Assembly: GCA_044376575.1 (NCBI GenBank)
Contig: JBILKR010000003.1
Location: 67,205 to 131,204 of the forward strand
Direction: 5' to 3'
DNA: 64,000 nucleotides
From: BA4 sp044376575
Lineage (GTDB): Bacteria > Bacteroidota > Bacteroidia > CAIKAF01
Part shown: positions 1-8,224 of the stretch, piece after piece
Layout of the letters: each line of letters opens with the position of its first letter
Position numbering within the stretch: the first letter of the stretch is position 1
The notes under the pieces: model-generated
What the model was told of the DNA's origin: nothing
Seen by the model: the letters and a program-made list of their open reading frames with translations, nothing else
The model's database searches: none
Translations under genes and position numbers: made by a program

Positions 1-221
1 CATTGAGTTTTCAAATTTGCGTAGATGATGATGCACAAAAATTAGTTCCATTGCTTGAAGTATTGAAAGACAATTTCAATATAGAGCATCAGCATAAACT
101 CGAATTATGTACCATTCGGAATTATAATCAGGCAACAGTTGAGCGATTGATGATGGGAAGAAATCTATGGGTGGAGCAAAAAAACAGTCATACGATTCGT
201 TTGGTTATTTCAACACTGTAA
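1..221 (+). CDS. Aspartate kinase, C-terminal fragment (5' end outside window)
   Basis: The frame is open to the left edge, so only the last ~72 codons are present. The tail reads as the last ACT domain of a monofunctional aspartokinase: a strand region, then LELCTIRNYN, then an EQKNSHTIRLV ending like that of Bacteroidota aspartokinases. The enzyme phosphorylates aspartate in the first step of lysine, threonine and methionine synthesis. The ACT region normally binds the feedback amino acid. The TTG at position 3 is not a real start. The next gene begins 12 bp downstream, so the two are probably co-transcribed. Identity rests on recalled family resemblance of a short piece. Confidence 0.7.
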   Translation, partial: LSFQICVDDDAQKLVPLLEVLKDNFNIEHQHKLELCTIRNYNQATVERLMMGRNLWVEQKNSHTIRLVISTL

Positions 222-233
222 ATAAAAATTTAT

Positions 234-1178
234 ATGTCAACACCTACCTACAAAATTTTTTCACTCTCCAATTCAAAGCAACTCACCGAAAGTATATGCC
301 ACCAATTGCGTAAAGCTCCTGGTGAGCTTTTTACAACTTCATTTTCAGATGGTGAAGTTTATTCATGTTTTCAGGAATCAGTAAGGGGCGAAACCATTAT
401 TTTGATTGCGCAAGTCAATTTGCCATATCAACATTTATTTGAATTATTTATTACAATTGATGCCGCACGCAGGGCCTCTGCAAAAGAAATAATTTGTGTA
501 ATTCCTTATCTTCCTCATAGTCGTCAGGAAAGAAAAGATGATTCAAGATCTTCAGTTTCTTCCCGTCTCATTGCAGATTTTTTAGAGCATTCAGGCGCCG
601 ACCGCATCATCACGATGGACATGCATACTACCAGTATTGAAGGTTTTTACAAAATTCCAATTGATCATATTTATATGAGCACTGAATTTGTAAGACATAT
701 TCGTAAGCATTACCAACTTAATGAAGTGTGCTTGTGTAGTCCCGATTTTGGAGGATTAAAGCGAATTAAATTTTACAAAAGTGTGCTGGGTTGTGATATG
801 GCTGTTATTCATAAAGAGAGATTAACACCCAACCAGGTGAGCAGTATGGAAGTGATTGGTGATGTGGCCGGCAAGCATGTAATTATTGTAGATGATATGA
901 TTGATACCGGAGGAACATTGTGTAAGGCTTCAGATGTACTAATGAGTCATGGTGCGCTTTCTGTTTCTGCATATTGTACGCATGGAGTATTGTCTGGTGA
1001 GGCTTTGAATAAGATTGCATCCTCCTCTCTTAAAAAACTGGTGATCAGTGATAGTATTCCTCAGTCTGCTTTACCATCAAATATTGAAGTGATCAGCTGT
1101 GCTCAGATGATGGCTTCTGCTATAGACCATTTGTTAAGAAACAAAAGTGTGAAGGAAATTAACCGTCATGATGACTAG
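234..1178 (+). CDS. prs: Ribose-phosphate pyrophosphokinase (PRPP synthetase), divergent form
   Basis: Makes PRPP from ribose 5-phosphate and ATP for nucleotide, histidine and tryptophan synthesis in the cytoplasm. The 314-residue length is normal. Visible motifs are FSDGE near residue 39, RASA near 81, the PRPP-binding loop VDDMIDTGGT near 222-231, and a flexible-loop KER that keeps Lys and Arg. It departs from the usual sequence in the ATP/metal region: RQERKDDSRSSVSS replaces the common RQDRK..R.PI.A pattern, and MDMHT replaces the usual DLH. It sits 12 bp after the aspartokinase tail. It may be a second, divergent PRPP synthetase rather than the only one. Family is confident; full activity is inferred. 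Confidence 0.88.
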   Translation: MSTPTYKIFSLSNSKQLTESICHQLRKAPGELFTTSFSDGEVYSCFQESVRGETIILIAQVNLPYQHLFELFITIDAARRASAKEIICVIPYLPHSRQERKDDSRSSVSSRLIADFLEHSGADRIITMDMHTTSIEGFYKIPIDHIYMSTEFVRHIRKHYQLNEVCLCSPDFGGLKRIKFYKSVLGCDMAVIHKERLTPNQVSSMEVIGDVAGKHVIIVDDMIDTGGTLCKASDVLMSHGALSVSAYCTHGVLSGEALNKIASSSLKKLVISDSIPQSALPSNIEVISCAQMMASAIDHLLRNKSVKEINRHDD

Positions 1179-1184
1179 TGTCAA

Positions 1185-1217
1185 TTTGTCAAATTATTTT
1201 GACTGGCAGTATATTTG
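1185..1217 (+). promoter_or_regulatory. Bacteroidota-type promoter of grpE-dnaJ
   Basis: TTTG at 1185-1188 and TATATTTG at 1210-1217, separated by 21 bp, match the phylum's -33 (TTTG) and -7 (TAnnTTTG) elements. The -7 box ends 38 bp before the grpE ATG. TGTCA also occurs twice close together (1180-1192), which could be part of a heat-shock control site, but I cannot assign it to a known regulator. Confidence 0.6.
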
Positions 1218-1255
1218 TGTTAAGGGATATGAAAATCAATAAAATTGAATGATCT

Positions 1256-1813
1256 ATGAATAACGAAACGAATCCAAATGAAGAAGAATCATTGAATGTA
1301 AATGATAATACAATTCCTCAGGATAATACTAAAAATACAGAAAATACAGGTGATTCGGCTTCTGCTGAAGGCGAAAGTTGGGAAGAAAAATATAAAAAGT
1401 CGTATGATGATTATCTAAGACTTTTTGCTGATTTTCAAAATTTTAGGAATCGTGCAATTAGAGAAAAATCTGAGTTGATACATTCTGCGGGTTCTGAAAT
1501 TTTGACAGCGATACTACCTGTCCTTGATGATTTTGACAGGGCAATGATCACGATGGATTCTACAACAGATATTTCATCCTTAAAGCAAGGTGTTGAGCTC
1601 ATTCATCAAAAACTTAAAGATAATTTACATAAAAAAGGATTAAAAGAAATTATTCCAACAGGAGAGTTTTTCGATGCAGATTTGCATGAATCAATAACAC
1701 AAATTCCTGCCCCTGATCCTGAATCTAAAGGAAAAATTGTTGATGTAGTTGAGAAAGGATATAAGATGAATGATAAAATATTACGTTATCCCAAAGTAAT
1801 TGTTGCACAATAA
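1256..1813 (+). CDS. grpE: Nucleotide exchange factor GrpE
   Basis: Releases ADP from DnaK during the chaperone cycle. The protein has 185 residues. An acidic, low-complexity N-terminus (~1-40) precedes a long helical coiled coil (ADFQNFRNRAIREKSE, ~62-77) and a C-terminal beta domain with HESITQIPAPDPESKGKIV and a closing GYKMNDKILRYPKVIVAQ typical of GrpE. dnaJ starts 8 bp after the stop, giving the classic grpE-dnaJ pair. dnaK itself is not in the window. A promoter with good -33/-7 elements precedes it. Confidence 0.97.
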   Translation: MNNETNPNEEESLNVNDNTIPQDNTKNTENTGDSASAEGESWEEKYKKSYDDYLRLFADFQNFRNRAIREKSELIHSAGSEILTAILPVLDDFDRAMITMDSTTDISSLKQGVELIHQKLKDNLHKKGLKEIIPTGEFFDADLHESITQIPAPDPESKGKIVDVVEKGYKMNDKILRYPKVIVAQ

Positions 1814-1821
1814 ATAAAAAC

Positions 1822-2955
1822 ATGTCAAAAAGAGATTATTACGATATACTCGGTGTTCCAAAAACAGCATCAGCAGACGAAATAAAGAAAGCATACCGAA
1901 AACTTGCCGTTAAATATCATCCCGATAAAAATCCCGGTGATAAACAGGCGGAAGATAAATTCAAGGAAGCGGCTGAAGCGTATGAGATTTTAAGTAATCC
2001 AGAAAAGAAGCAACGCTACGATCAGTTTGGTCACGCAGGCATGGGAGGCGGCGGTGGCTATGGCGGCGGAATGAATATGGAGGATATCTTCGATCAGTTT
2101 GGAGATATTTTTGGAGGATTCGGTGGATTTGGTGGAGGAAGCAGAGGTGGCAGAAGAACTGTGAACCGCGGAACCAACATCCGTATCAAAGTAAAAATGA
2201 CACTGGAAGAAATCGCTGATGGAACCACGAAGAAGATTAAAGTAAATAAATATGTGGGTTGTGATACCTGTAGTGGCTCGGGTGCAAAAAATGGCAGTTC
2301 AGGAAATACCTGCAGCACATGTAAAGGTTCAGGGCAAGTAGCACAGGTAACCAATACCTTTTTAGGACGGATGCAAACGGTAGCTACCTGTCCGACATGT
2401 AATGGCGAAGGATCAGTGATAACTGATAAATGTAATAAATGCTGGGGCGATGGAATTGTAAGGGGAGAAGAAGTGTTGGAAATAAAGATACCTGCCGGAG
2501 TGGAAGAAGGAATGCAGTTAAGCATGAGCGGAAAAGGAAATGCCGGTCCTAGAAAAGGTGTTCCCGGAGATTTAATTATTGCCATAGAAGAAGAGGAACA
2601 TGAACATTTCAGAAGAGAAGTCAGTCATGTTGTACACGACTTGTTTTTAAATTTTGCCGATGCTGCACTGGGAACACAATTAGAAGTTCCTACTTTGGGT
2701 GGCAAGGCTAAAATCAAAATTGAACCCGGTACACATGCAGGAAAATTATTGAGACTTAAAGGAAAGGGCTTCCCCTCTATTAATGATTATGGTAGGGGTG
2801 ATCAACTGATTCGTATTTTTATCTGGACTCCACAAAAGTTATCATCTGAAGAAAAATCAATGCTTGAAAAATTAAAATCTTCTCCAAATTTTCAGCCTGG
2901 CGAGGGTAAAAAAGACAAGTCTTTTTTCGATAAGATGAAAGATATGTTCAGTTAA
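1822..2955 (+). CDS. dnaJ: Chaperone DnaJ
   Basis: Type I Hsp40 of 377 residues that stimulates DnaK ATPase and holds unfolded clients. The J domain (~4-70) carries the HPD motif in KYHPDKNPGD. A Gly/Phe-rich stretch (~73-110) follows. Four CxxCxGxG-type zinc repeats come next: CDTCSGSG, CSTCKGSG, CPTCNGEG and a variant fourth, CNKCWGDG. The C-terminal client-binding domains complete it. It directly follows grpE. The stop codon abuts the stop of the convergent permease gene with no base between. Confidence 0.98.
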   Translation: MSKRDYYDILGVPKTASADEIKKAYRKLAVKYHPDKNPGDKQAEDKFKEAAEAYEILSNPEKKQRYDQFGHAGMGGGGGYGGGMNMEDIFDQFGDIFGGFGGFGGGSRGGRRTVNRGTNIRIKVKMTLEEIADGTTKKIKVNKYVGCDTCSGSGAKNGSSGNTCSTCKGSGQVAQVTNTFLGRMQTVATCPTCNGEGSVITDKCNKCWGDGIVRGEEVLEIKIPAGVEEGMQLSMSGKGNAGPRKGVPGDLIIAIEEEEHEHFRREVSHVVHDLFLNFADAALGTQLEVPTLGGKAKIKIEPGTHAGKLLRLKGKGFPSINDYGRGDQLIRIFIWTPQKLSSEEKSMLEKLKSSPNFQPGEGKKDKSFFDKMKDMFS

Positions 2956-4044
2956 TTATTTTTGTGCATATCGCGTAAGTATAATTCCTATACCTGCGAA
3001 AAAGATATTCGGTAACCATACGGCTATAAATGGAATCATTATTCCGTTCAACGCAAAAGTGGTAGTTATTCTCATGAAAAAAATATAGGTAAAGGCAAGT
3101 GCCACTCCCATGGCCAAATGAAAGCCTATGCCACCACGAACCTTCCTGCTGGCAATAGGTACAGCTAGTAATGTGAGTATAATAGTAGAAAACGGATTCG
3201 AATTTCGTTGGTGCTTTTCAATCAGGTAATGATTAATATAATCTGACCCTCTTGCTGTTTCTTCTTCAATAAAATCATTCAGTTCCTGATATGTCATCAT
3301 ATCAATTTTCTTTAAATCCATTTTAAAAAAAGAAGGAGTAAATGCAAATGTAGTATCAAGTCGAGCTCCTTTTCTTATAGTTTCTTTGTTACCGTTGAAT
3401 CCTCTGATGATATAATCATGTAATTGCCATCCTCCGGTAAGGCTATCATACACAATATGCCCGCTCATAATTTTAAATACAAGTTTGTCATCCACAATTT
3501 TTTCAAATGCAAACTTAGAAGCGCGGTTTTCTTTAAAGTCGTAACGTTCTACATAAACAAATTCTCCTTTTTGAAGCTGACGATGAAAATTGGGCGAGAA
3601 CTCTTTGTATTTACGAAAGTATTTTTTTTCGAATCCAATTCTTACTTCATTAGATTTTGGGAGTATAAAATTAGTCAATGTCCAACTTAAAACAGCAATC
3701 ATAGTTGCCGCTGTAAGAAATGGAACAAGCAATCTCCAGTAACTTATTCCGGTTGAAAGAATAGAAACAATTTCTAACCGTGATGCCATTCTAGAGGTGA
3801 AAAATATAACAGATATAAATACAAAAAGCGGACTGAATAAAATGGAGAAATAGGGAATGAAATTTAAGTAGTAATCAAAAATAATTTCATACATAGTTGG
3901 TTTAATTTCTCCGCGTCCCATCAATCCATCAAGCTTTTCAGATACATCAAAAACAATGGTTAAGGACAGGATTAAAAAAATTGACACAAAGAATGTGGCG
4001 AGAAATGTAAAGATGATATACCGGTCAATTCTTTTAAGCATCAT
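2956..4044 (-). CDS. LptF/LptG family permease (lipopolysaccharide export)
   Basis: Inner-membrane subunit of the Lpt machine that extracts lipopolysaccharide and passes it to the periplasmic bridge. Of 362 residues, the N-terminal half has about three membrane segments, beginning right after IDRYIIFTFLATFF. A periplasmic beta-rich domain (~130-270) follows, then three more helices near the C-terminus. The LEIVSILSTGISYWRLLVPF segment is typical of YjgP/YjgQ proteins. It lies 20 bp downstream of tgt on the same strand, so likely one operon. The paired permease must be elsewhere. LptF versus LptG cannot be decided from sequence alone. Confidence 0.88.
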   Translation of the reverse strand: MMLKRIDRYIIFTFLATFFVSIFLILSLTIVFDVSEKLDGLMGRGEIKPTMYEIIFDYYLNFIPYFSILFSPLFVFISVIFFTSRMASRLEIVSILSTGISYWRLLVPFLTAATMIAVLSWTLTNFILPKSNEVRIGFEKKYFRKYKEFSPNFHRQLQKGEFVYVERYDFKENRASKFAFEKIVDDKLVFKIMSGHIVYDSLTGGWQLHDYIIRGFNGNKETIRKGARLDTTFAFTPSFFKMDLKKIDMMTYQELNDFIEEETARGSDYINHYLIEKHQRNSNPFSTIILTLLAVPIASRKVRGGIGFHLAMGVALAFTYIFFMRITTTFALNGIMIPFIAVWLPNIFFAGIGIILTRYAQK

Positions 4045-4064
4045 TCAAAGTTAAGTTGAATTCT

Positions 4065-5216
4065 TTATAAACGTGTAGTTACATTTTTAACCATTTCATT
4101 TTTCCATGAATGAAAATTACCTTCCAGAATTTTTATTCGAGCCTCTTTAACCAGCCATAAATAAAATGACAAATTATGAATACTTGCAATCTGTCCGGCC
4201 AGTCTTTCATTTACGATGAACAAGTGTCTTAAATATGCTTTGCTGTATTCCTGATCAACATAAACATCACTATCCGGATCAACAGGCGAAAAATCATTTT
4301 CCCATTTTTTATTTTTCATATTGATGATTCCCCTGCGTGTAAAAAGCATTCCGTTTCTTCCGTTTCTTGTTGGCATTACACAATCAAACATATCTACACC
4401 TCTGTCAATACACTCCAGAATATTTTCCGGAGTTCCAACGCCCATTAGATATCGTGGTTTATGCGTTGGCAGAATTTCACAAACCAATGAAGTCATATCA
4501 TACATCATCTCCGCCGGTTCGCCAACAGATAAGCCACCAATGGCATTCCCATCCATATCTTTTGAAGCAATATATTCAGCCGACTGTTTACGTAGCTCAG
4601 GAAATGTACTTCCCTGAACTATTGGAAACAATGATTGATAATATGCATATAAAGGGTTAGAATTTTGGTAAGCATTGATACAACGATCTAACCAACGATG
4701 TGTAAGCTCCATCGATTGTCTTGCATATCCGAAATCTGAAGGATAGGGTGGACATTCATCAAATGCCATCATAATGTCTGCACCTATTTGTCTTTCAATA
4801 TGCATAACATTTTCTGGAGTAAACAAATGTTTAGATCCATCAATGTGTGAGCGGAAATGCGCACCTTCTTCAGTTAACTTACGGTTATTTTTTAACGAGA
4901 AAATCTGATAGCCTCCACTGTCTGTTAATATCGGTCTGTCCCAATTAATAAATCGATGAAGTCCTCCTGCCTGTTCTAAAATAGAAGTGCCCGGACGAAG
5001 ATATAAGTGATAGGTATTTCCCAGAATAATCTGAGCTTTGATATCATTTTTTAATTCACGCTGATGAACTGCTTTTACAGTGCCAACTGTTCCTACCGGC
5101 ATAAAAATAGGTGTTTGAATATCACCATGCGCAGTATGGAATATACCGACCCTCGCGTTTGATTGTGAATCGTTTGCTTTTAGTTCAAAACTGTTTTTGA
5201 ATTCTCCGTTGCCCAT
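4065..5216 (-). CDS. tgt: Queuine tRNA-ribosyltransferase (tRNA-guanine transglycosylase)
   Basis: Exchanges guanine-34 of GUN-anticodon tRNAs for the queuosine precursor preQ1. The 383-residue protein has LTDSGGYQIFSL, the substrate-binding FDECPPY, the QGSTFPELR segment, GGLSVGE, and the nucleophile Asp in FDCVMPTRNGRNG. The C-terminal zinc site is altered. Where most bacterial enzymes have CxCxxC ahead of YSRAYLHHL, this one reads DPDSDVYVDQEYSKAYLRHL, so all three cysteines are missing while the later His (SIHN) remains. I recall similar loss in other Bacteroidota Tgt proteins. It is the first gene of a tgt-permease pair. Confidence 0.95.
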   Translation of the reverse strand: MGNGEFKNSFELKANDSQSNARVGIFHTAHGDIQTPIFMPVGTVGTVKAVHQRELKNDIKAQIILGNTYHLYLRPGTSILEQAGGLHRFINWDRPILTDSGGYQIFSLKNNRKLTEEGAHFRSHIDGSKHLFTPENVMHIERQIGADIMMAFDECPPYPSDFGYARQSMELTHRWLDRCINAYQNSNPLYAYYQSLFPIVQGSTFPELRKQSAEYIASKDMDGNAIGGLSVGEPAEMMYDMTSLVCEILPTHKPRYLMGVGTPENILECIDRGVDMFDCVMPTRNGRNGMLFTRRGIINMKNKKWENDFSPVDPDSDVYVDQEYSKAYLRHLFIVNERLAGQIASIHNLSFYLWLVKEARIKILEGNFHSWKNEMVKNVTTRL

Positions 5217-5272
5217 ATTCTCTAATCTTCAATACAAATAAAATGAATAACTCATATATTTAGTGCTTCAAC

Positions 5273-6385
5273 ATGAATTTAGTACTGATATTTTTTTTTC
5301 TGCTATTGCTGGTAACACTTATTTTAAGTGTTTACTATATAAGTCTGCTATTGCCTTGGATAAATCAAAAATCATCTGTTGTTAATCATTCTTCTCCATT
5401 CGTTTCTATAATTATCTGTTCAAGAAACGGACTAATTAATCTACAACAACATCTTCCGCTTTTTTTAGAGCAGAATTATCCATCTTTTGAAGTTATTGTT
5501 GTTGATGACGCCTCGACTGATGGTACATACAATTGGCTTCTTCAATTAAATCATCCCTTGGTAAAGATTGTTCAGATTGAAAATAAAATTTATTCTGGTA
5601 AAAGAAATGCCTTATTACAAGGGTTATTAGAATCAAGTGGCGAATGGATGATATTAACTGATGTTGATTGTAAACCGGCCGATGCAAACTGGTTGTCATC
5701 ACTTGTGCAATCTATTCCACCGAAATCAAATTCATATATTGGTATAAGTCCATATAATAGAGAAGATACATTACTTAATCGTTTAATAAGATGGGATGCT
5801 TTATCTATCGCGTTACAATATACAGGATTTGCTTATGCAGGTTTTCCTTACATGGGGGTGGGAAGAAATATGGGATGGCATATTTCAAAAAAAAATGAAT
5901 TGATATCAGTTTTGGAAAGTTCAATTTCAGATTCTTCTATACCTGTTTCAGGGGATGACGATATTACATTACAGCAAATGTTACCGCATATTGAATTAGC
6001 AGTTATTAAAAACCCTTCTTCCTTTTTATATTCTACACCTCAGCAATCTTTATATGATTGGCTAAAACAAAAAAGCCGACATCATACAACAGGTTGGAAA
6101 TATCCATGGAGGATACAATTGATGATTGGTTCAATTTATCTTTCCAAGCTATTATTTTTCCCATTGGTTTTATTATGTATTCTACATTCAGCATATATAT
6201 ATGAAACAGGTATCATACTATTAATCTTATATATGTTGAAGCGGATGGCCTTTACTTATCTTTTTAAGAAATTATTACAAAAAGACCTTATTCCTTACAT
6301 TTTTCTACTCGATATTATTCATATTTTCGTTATTCCAATTATCAGTATTCAATCATTAGGAAGAAGAAATAAGGCATGGAAGTAA
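5273..6385 (+). CDS. Family 2 glycosyltransferase, membrane-bound
   Basis: Processive-type GT-A enzyme of 370 residues with one N-terminal membrane helix (~3-29), a GT2 catalytic domain (~43-270) and two or three C-terminal helices. Visible motifs are VSIIICSRN, the nucleotide-binding VDDASTDGT, the metal-binding DVD in ILTDVDCKPAD, a GDDDITL acceptor motif and a KQKSRHHTTGWKY (Q/RxxRW-like) segment. The sugar and acceptor are unknown; a surface polysaccharide or glycolipid is likely. The sigma-factor gene overlaps its last 10 bp, so the two are translationally linked. Confidence 0.88.
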   Translation: MNLVLIFFFLLLLVTLILSVYYISLLLPWINQKSSVVNHSSPFVSIIICSRNGLINLQQHLPLFLEQNYPSFEVIVVDDASTDGTYNWLLQLNHPLVKIVQIENKIYSGKRNALLQGLLESSGEWMILTDVDCKPADANWLSSLVQSIPPKSNSYIGISPYNREDTLLNRLIRWDALSIALQYTGFAYAGFPYMGVGRNMGWHISKKNELISVLESSISDSSIPVSGDDDITLQQMLPHIELAVIKNPSSFLYSTPQQSLYDWLKQKSRHHTTGWKYPWRIQLMIGSIYLSKLLFFPLVLLCILHSAYIYETGIILLILYMLKRMAFTYLFKKLLQKDLIPYIFLLDIIHIFVIPIISIQSLGRRNKAWK

Positions 6386-6984
6386 AGAAAACATTATCGG
6401 AGAAAGCGAAGTCTGATCATGAGTTGGTAAGAAAAGCAGCGGAAGAAGCAGATCAGTCAGCTTTTACGGAGTTACTTGACCGACACAGAGATTCAATTTA
6501 TTTCCTTTTTCTCAAAATGGTAAATAATAAAGATGATGCTGATGATTTAACCATTGAAACATTTACCAAAGCATTTAAAAGTTTGGAGAATTATCAGCCT
6601 ACCTATGCTTTTAGTACATGGTTGTATCGTATTGCTACGAATAACGGAATTGATTTTTTAAGAAAAAAGAAACTACAGACATTCTCTATCGACAAAACAG
6701 TTCCCGGAAAAGATGGGGGAGAATTGTCAATTGATATTAAGAGTAAGCAGCCTGATCCGGAAGAGGAATTAATCAGAGAACAAAAAAAAGAATCGATACG
6801 CCAGATTGTTGACAAGTTAAAACCTCGATACAAAGCGTTAATCGAGTTGAGGTATTATGAAGACATGTCTTATGAAGAAATCGCTGAAAAACTTGATTTG
6901 CCTTTGGGAACAGTAAAGGCACAATTATTCCGCGCAAAAGATTTATTACAGCAAATCATTCAGTCGAGGAATGAAAAATTATAA
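6376..6984 (+). CDS. ECF-type RNA polymerase sigma factor
   Basis: Sigma-70 family factor of 202 residues with regions 2 and 4 only. Region 2 includes DDADDLTIETFTKAFKSL and the FSTWLYRIATN segment (~45-95). Region 4 is a helix-turn-helix with MSYEEIAEKLDLPLGTVKAQLFRAKDLL (~160-190). The start overlaps the upstream glycosyltransferase; rsmG begins 2 bp after its stop. No anti-sigma factor gene is next to it, which is unusual for classical ECF regulators and suggests regulation by expression or by a distant partner. Target genes cannot be read from the sequence. Confidence 0.93.
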   Translation: MEVKKTLSEKAKSDHELVRKAAEEADQSAFTELLDRHRDSIYFLFLKMVNNKDDADDLTIETFTKAFKSLENYQPTYAFSTWLYRIATNNGIDFLRKKKLQTFSIDKTVPGKDGGELSIDIKSKQPDPEEELIREQKKESIRQIVDKLKPRYKALIELRYYEDMSYEEIAEKLDLPLGTVKAQLFRAKDLLQQIIQSRNEKL

Positions 6985-6986
6985 TT

Positions 6987-7613
6987 ATGCTTTCTTTTAT
7001 ACATCAATATTTCCCGCAATTTACTTTAGATCAGCTTTCACAATTTGAAACGGCATTGAATGTTTATAAAGAATGGAATGAAAAAATAAATGTTGTATCC
7101 AGAAAAGATATAGATAACCTTGAAGAGCGACATTTTTTACATTCACTGGCTATCTGTAACGTCATTTCTTTTGCGCCTCAAACTCAAATTATAGATATGG
7201 GCACCGGTGGTGGATTCCCTGGTATTCCTTTGGCCATAGCTTTTCCTGATAGTGAATTTTTGCTGGTGGATTCCATTGGCAAAAAATTACGAGTTGCGGA
7301 GCAAGTTGCCATGGAATGTGGTTTATCGAATGTCAAAACTCAGCATATTCGTTCTGAACAACTCAAAACAAAATGTGATTTTGTTACCGGTAGAGCCGTT
7401 GAAACCATTCCGGAATTTTACAGCCATGTGAAGCATCTTGTTCGTTCCGGATCTGAATCAACGTTATCCAATGGAATTTTATATCTGAAGGGTGGTGACG
7501 TAGCAGATGAAATTAAAAATTTTCCACTCAAGGTTAAAGAATACCCCATCAGCAAGATGTATAAAGAAGAATTCTTTGAGACAAAAAAAGTAATATACAT
7601 TCCGTTTAAATAA
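6987..7613 (+). CDS. rsmG: 16S rRNA (guanine527-N7) methyltransferase RsmG
   Basis: Methylates G527 of 16S rRNA with S-adenosylmethionine. The protein has 208 residues, normal for the family. The SAM-binding motif IIDMGTGGGFPGIPLAI lies near residues 68-84, preceded by EKINVVSRKDIDNLEERHFLHSL, a signature stretch of GidB/RsmG. TGRAVETIPEF follows later. It is part of a tight run from the glycosyltransferase through the carbonic anhydrase-like gene (2 and 6 bp spacings). The operon also leads towards metK, which supplies its methyl donor, although metK has its own promoter. Confidence 0.96.
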   Translation: MLSFIHQYFPQFTLDQLSQFETALNVYKEWNEKINVVSRKDIDNLEERHFLHSLAICNVISFAPQTQIIDMGTGGGFPGIPLAIAFPDSEFLLVDSIGKKLRVAEQVAMECGLSNVKTQHIRSEQLKTKCDFVTGRAVETIPEFYSHVKHLVRSGSESTLSNGILYLKGGDVADEIKNFPLKVKEYPISKMYKEEFFETKKVIYIPFK

Positions 7614-7619
7614 TTTAAT

Positions 7620-8150
7620 ATGGCTATTGTCAGAACAATACTTGGAAAAACACCTGCATTCGGGAAAAATTGCTGGATGGCTGAAACTGCTGTGATAACA
7701 GGCGATATGATTTGCGGTGATGATTGTACATTCTGGTATAACGCTGTGGTGAGAGGTGATGTGCATTATATTCGATTGGGTAATAAAGTGAATGTTCAGG
7801 ACAATGCTACCATTCATTGTACTTATCAGAAAGCACCTACCACAATTGGAAATAGTGTATCTATTGGACATAATGCCATTGTGCATGGTTGTACCATTCA
7901 TGATAATGTATTGATTGGTATGGGAGCAATAGTAATGGATCATGCAATAGTTGAATCTGGCTCTATTATTGCCGCCGGAGCAGTAGTCCTTGAAAATACA
8001 CATGTTGAATCCGGTTATATTTATGCCGGTACTCCTGCAAAAAAAGTAAAGCAGGTTGATCCGGAACATGTAAAAGATCTCATCGAAAGAATTGCAAATA
8101 ATTATCTTCAATACGCCGAATGGTATAAAGACGGAGAAACTAAAATTTAA
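7620..8150 (+). CDS. Gamma-class carbonic anhydrase family protein
   Basis: Left-handed beta-helix protein of 176 residues built from hexapeptide repeats (TFWYNAVVRGDVHYIRLG onward). Three histidines occupy the usual zinc positions: one in DNATIHCTY and two in SIGHNAIVHG. An R-G-D context (VVRGDV) near residue 43 is also family-typical. Members form trimers; some hydrate CO2, many (YrdA/PaaY-like) are of uncertain activity. It starts 6 bp after rsmG. I cannot tell a true anhydrase from an inactive homolog. Confidence 0.9.
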   Translation: MAIVRTILGKTPAFGKNCWMAETAVITGDMICGDDCTFWYNAVVRGDVHYIRLGNKVNVQDNATIHCTYQKAPTTIGNSVSIGHNAIVHGCTIHDNVLIGMGAIVMDHAIVESGSIIAAGAVVLENTHVESGYIYAGTPAKKVKQVDPEHVKDLIERIANNYLQYAEWYKDGETKI

Positions 8151-8193
8151 TCATTCAAGTTTTTTATTCTTTCTTCGCAAATGAAATTTATTT

Positions 8194-8201
8194 TATATTT
8201 G
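8194..8201 (+). promoter_or_regulatory. -7 element upstream of metK
   Basis: TATATTTG matches the Bacteroidota -7 consensus and ends 23 bp before the metK ATG. I do not see a clear TTTG about 20 bp further upstream, so the -33 part is weak or absent. No SAM riboswitch-like fold is evident in the short 74 bp intergenic space. Confidence 0.5.
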
Positions 8202-8224
8202 TTTAGTATAAATACTTAAAAAAT

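Noticed and set aside
2094..2585. 163-residue open frame antisense to dnaJ
   Set aside because: It is the complement of the Gly-rich and zinc-finger region, giving a Pro/Ser-rich product with no domain; dnaJ itself is clear.
7479..8111. 210-residue antisense open frame over rsmG and the carbonic anhydrase-like gene
   Set aside because: Cys/His-rich product without a recognisable pattern; both sense genes are well supported.
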